Assembly: GCF_001949145.1 (NCBI RefSeq)
Contig: NW_019091661.1
Coordinates: 236,538-256,361, forward strand
Direction of reading: 5' to 3'
Length of the DNA stretch: 19,824 bases
Source: Acanthaster planci
Taxonomy: Eukaryota > Echinodermata > Asteroidea > Valvatida > Acanthasteridae
Under the pieces are notes generated by a model. The model was not told where the DNA came from, did not search any database, and worked only from the letters and a program-made list of their open reading frames with translations. Made by a program: the position numbers and the translations under genes. Positions 19,541 through 19,824 of the stretch are shown here, one piece after another. Positions within the stretch are counted from its first letter, which is position 1. Every line of letters begins with the position of its first letter.

Positions 19541-19824
19541 ATGATGTCATCAACTAATTTATTATTCATTTTTAAAAATTTATTTCAGCCCATTGACTTT
19601 GTTCACATTTTCATGACACTCTTTTGGTGATTTGGCGATCTTCAATTGTAACCAAAGTTACAGCCAACAAAGACCCTGATGCAAAGATACGTCCAAATTT
19701 ATGAAGTCATCAATTGATTTATTATTGATTTTTCAATATTTAGTTCAGCCCCATTGACTTTGTACACGTTTTCGAGACACGATTTTGGGTACTTGGCGAT
19801 ATTCGTTTTTGTCGCCGTGACTTT
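19541..19824 (+). repeat. ~160-bp repeat family, second cluster, cut by the window end
   Basis: GTCATCAA begins at 19546 and 19706, and TTTATTATT with its neighbours repeats at the same 160-base offset. The first unit (19541-19700) and the second (19701 to the end) share long blocks such as TTCAGCCC, CATTGACTTTGT and CTTGGCGAT / TTTGGCGAT. The second unit is incomplete here, so the array probably continues beyond the window. Confidence 0.8.

Noticed and set aside
18349-19824. CRISPR array, because of repeated units at the window end.
   Set aside because: Units are long, diverged, directly tandem and without unique spacers; this is a eukaryotic satellite-like repeat.

Overview
The window looks like nuclear DNA of an animal, most likely a marine invertebrate. 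It is AT-rich and almost entirely non-coding. It carries short spliced exons with GT...AG introns, a tRNA-like SINE unit, foldback and MITE-like elements, minisatellites and many TACATGTA-type words. Nothing in it looks bacterial or viral. The species, and the choice among echinoderm, hemichordate, amphioxus or mollusc, cannot be fixed from the sequence alone.

The one gene I can recognise is a Fringe-type glycosyltransferase on the + strand. Two small internal exons (15823-15871 and 16665-16707) join in frame. Together they encode TYFFTDQDDPHYQQVL followed by GDHLINTKCPALHS. This matches the start of the Fringe catalytic domain (F-T-D ... HLINTKC) and is especially close to the insect form. 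Both exons have clean acceptors and donors. The upstream exon (K-T-T ... T-W block) and the downstream exons (C-C-K-M and the D-D-D metal-binding motif) were not found, so the window probably lies inside large introns of this gene, at least around and after 15.8 kb.

Layout: 1-1420 AT-rich, no gene. 1430-1800 a degenerate ~50-bp minisatellite. 3013-3120 and 3736-3860 two diverged, oppositely oriented copies of a dispersed repeat rich in CTAG words. 4871-5684 a foldback-like element with 12-bp terminal inverted repeats and internal GATC-rich modules. 5752-5915 a 78-bp tandem repeat. 7307-7702 three pieces of one tRNA-derived SINE-like unit, two of them head to head. 9581-9832 AT-rich ATTCGAAT/ATTCAAAT palindromic words. 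11957-12075 a short MITE-like element flanked by TA. 15823-16707 the fringe exons. 16921-16946 a tight cluster of POU octamer words in the following intron. 18349-19824 an inverted repeat followed by a ~160-bp repeat array that runs off the window end.

All longer open reading frames (up to about 160 codons) are within what chance would give in AT-rich DNA of this size. None has a recognisable domain, so they are not called as genes. I see no convincing new multi-gene system. The observations most worth checking are the fringe exon structure, the octamer cluster in its intron, the foldback element, the SINE palindrome and the 160-bp array.
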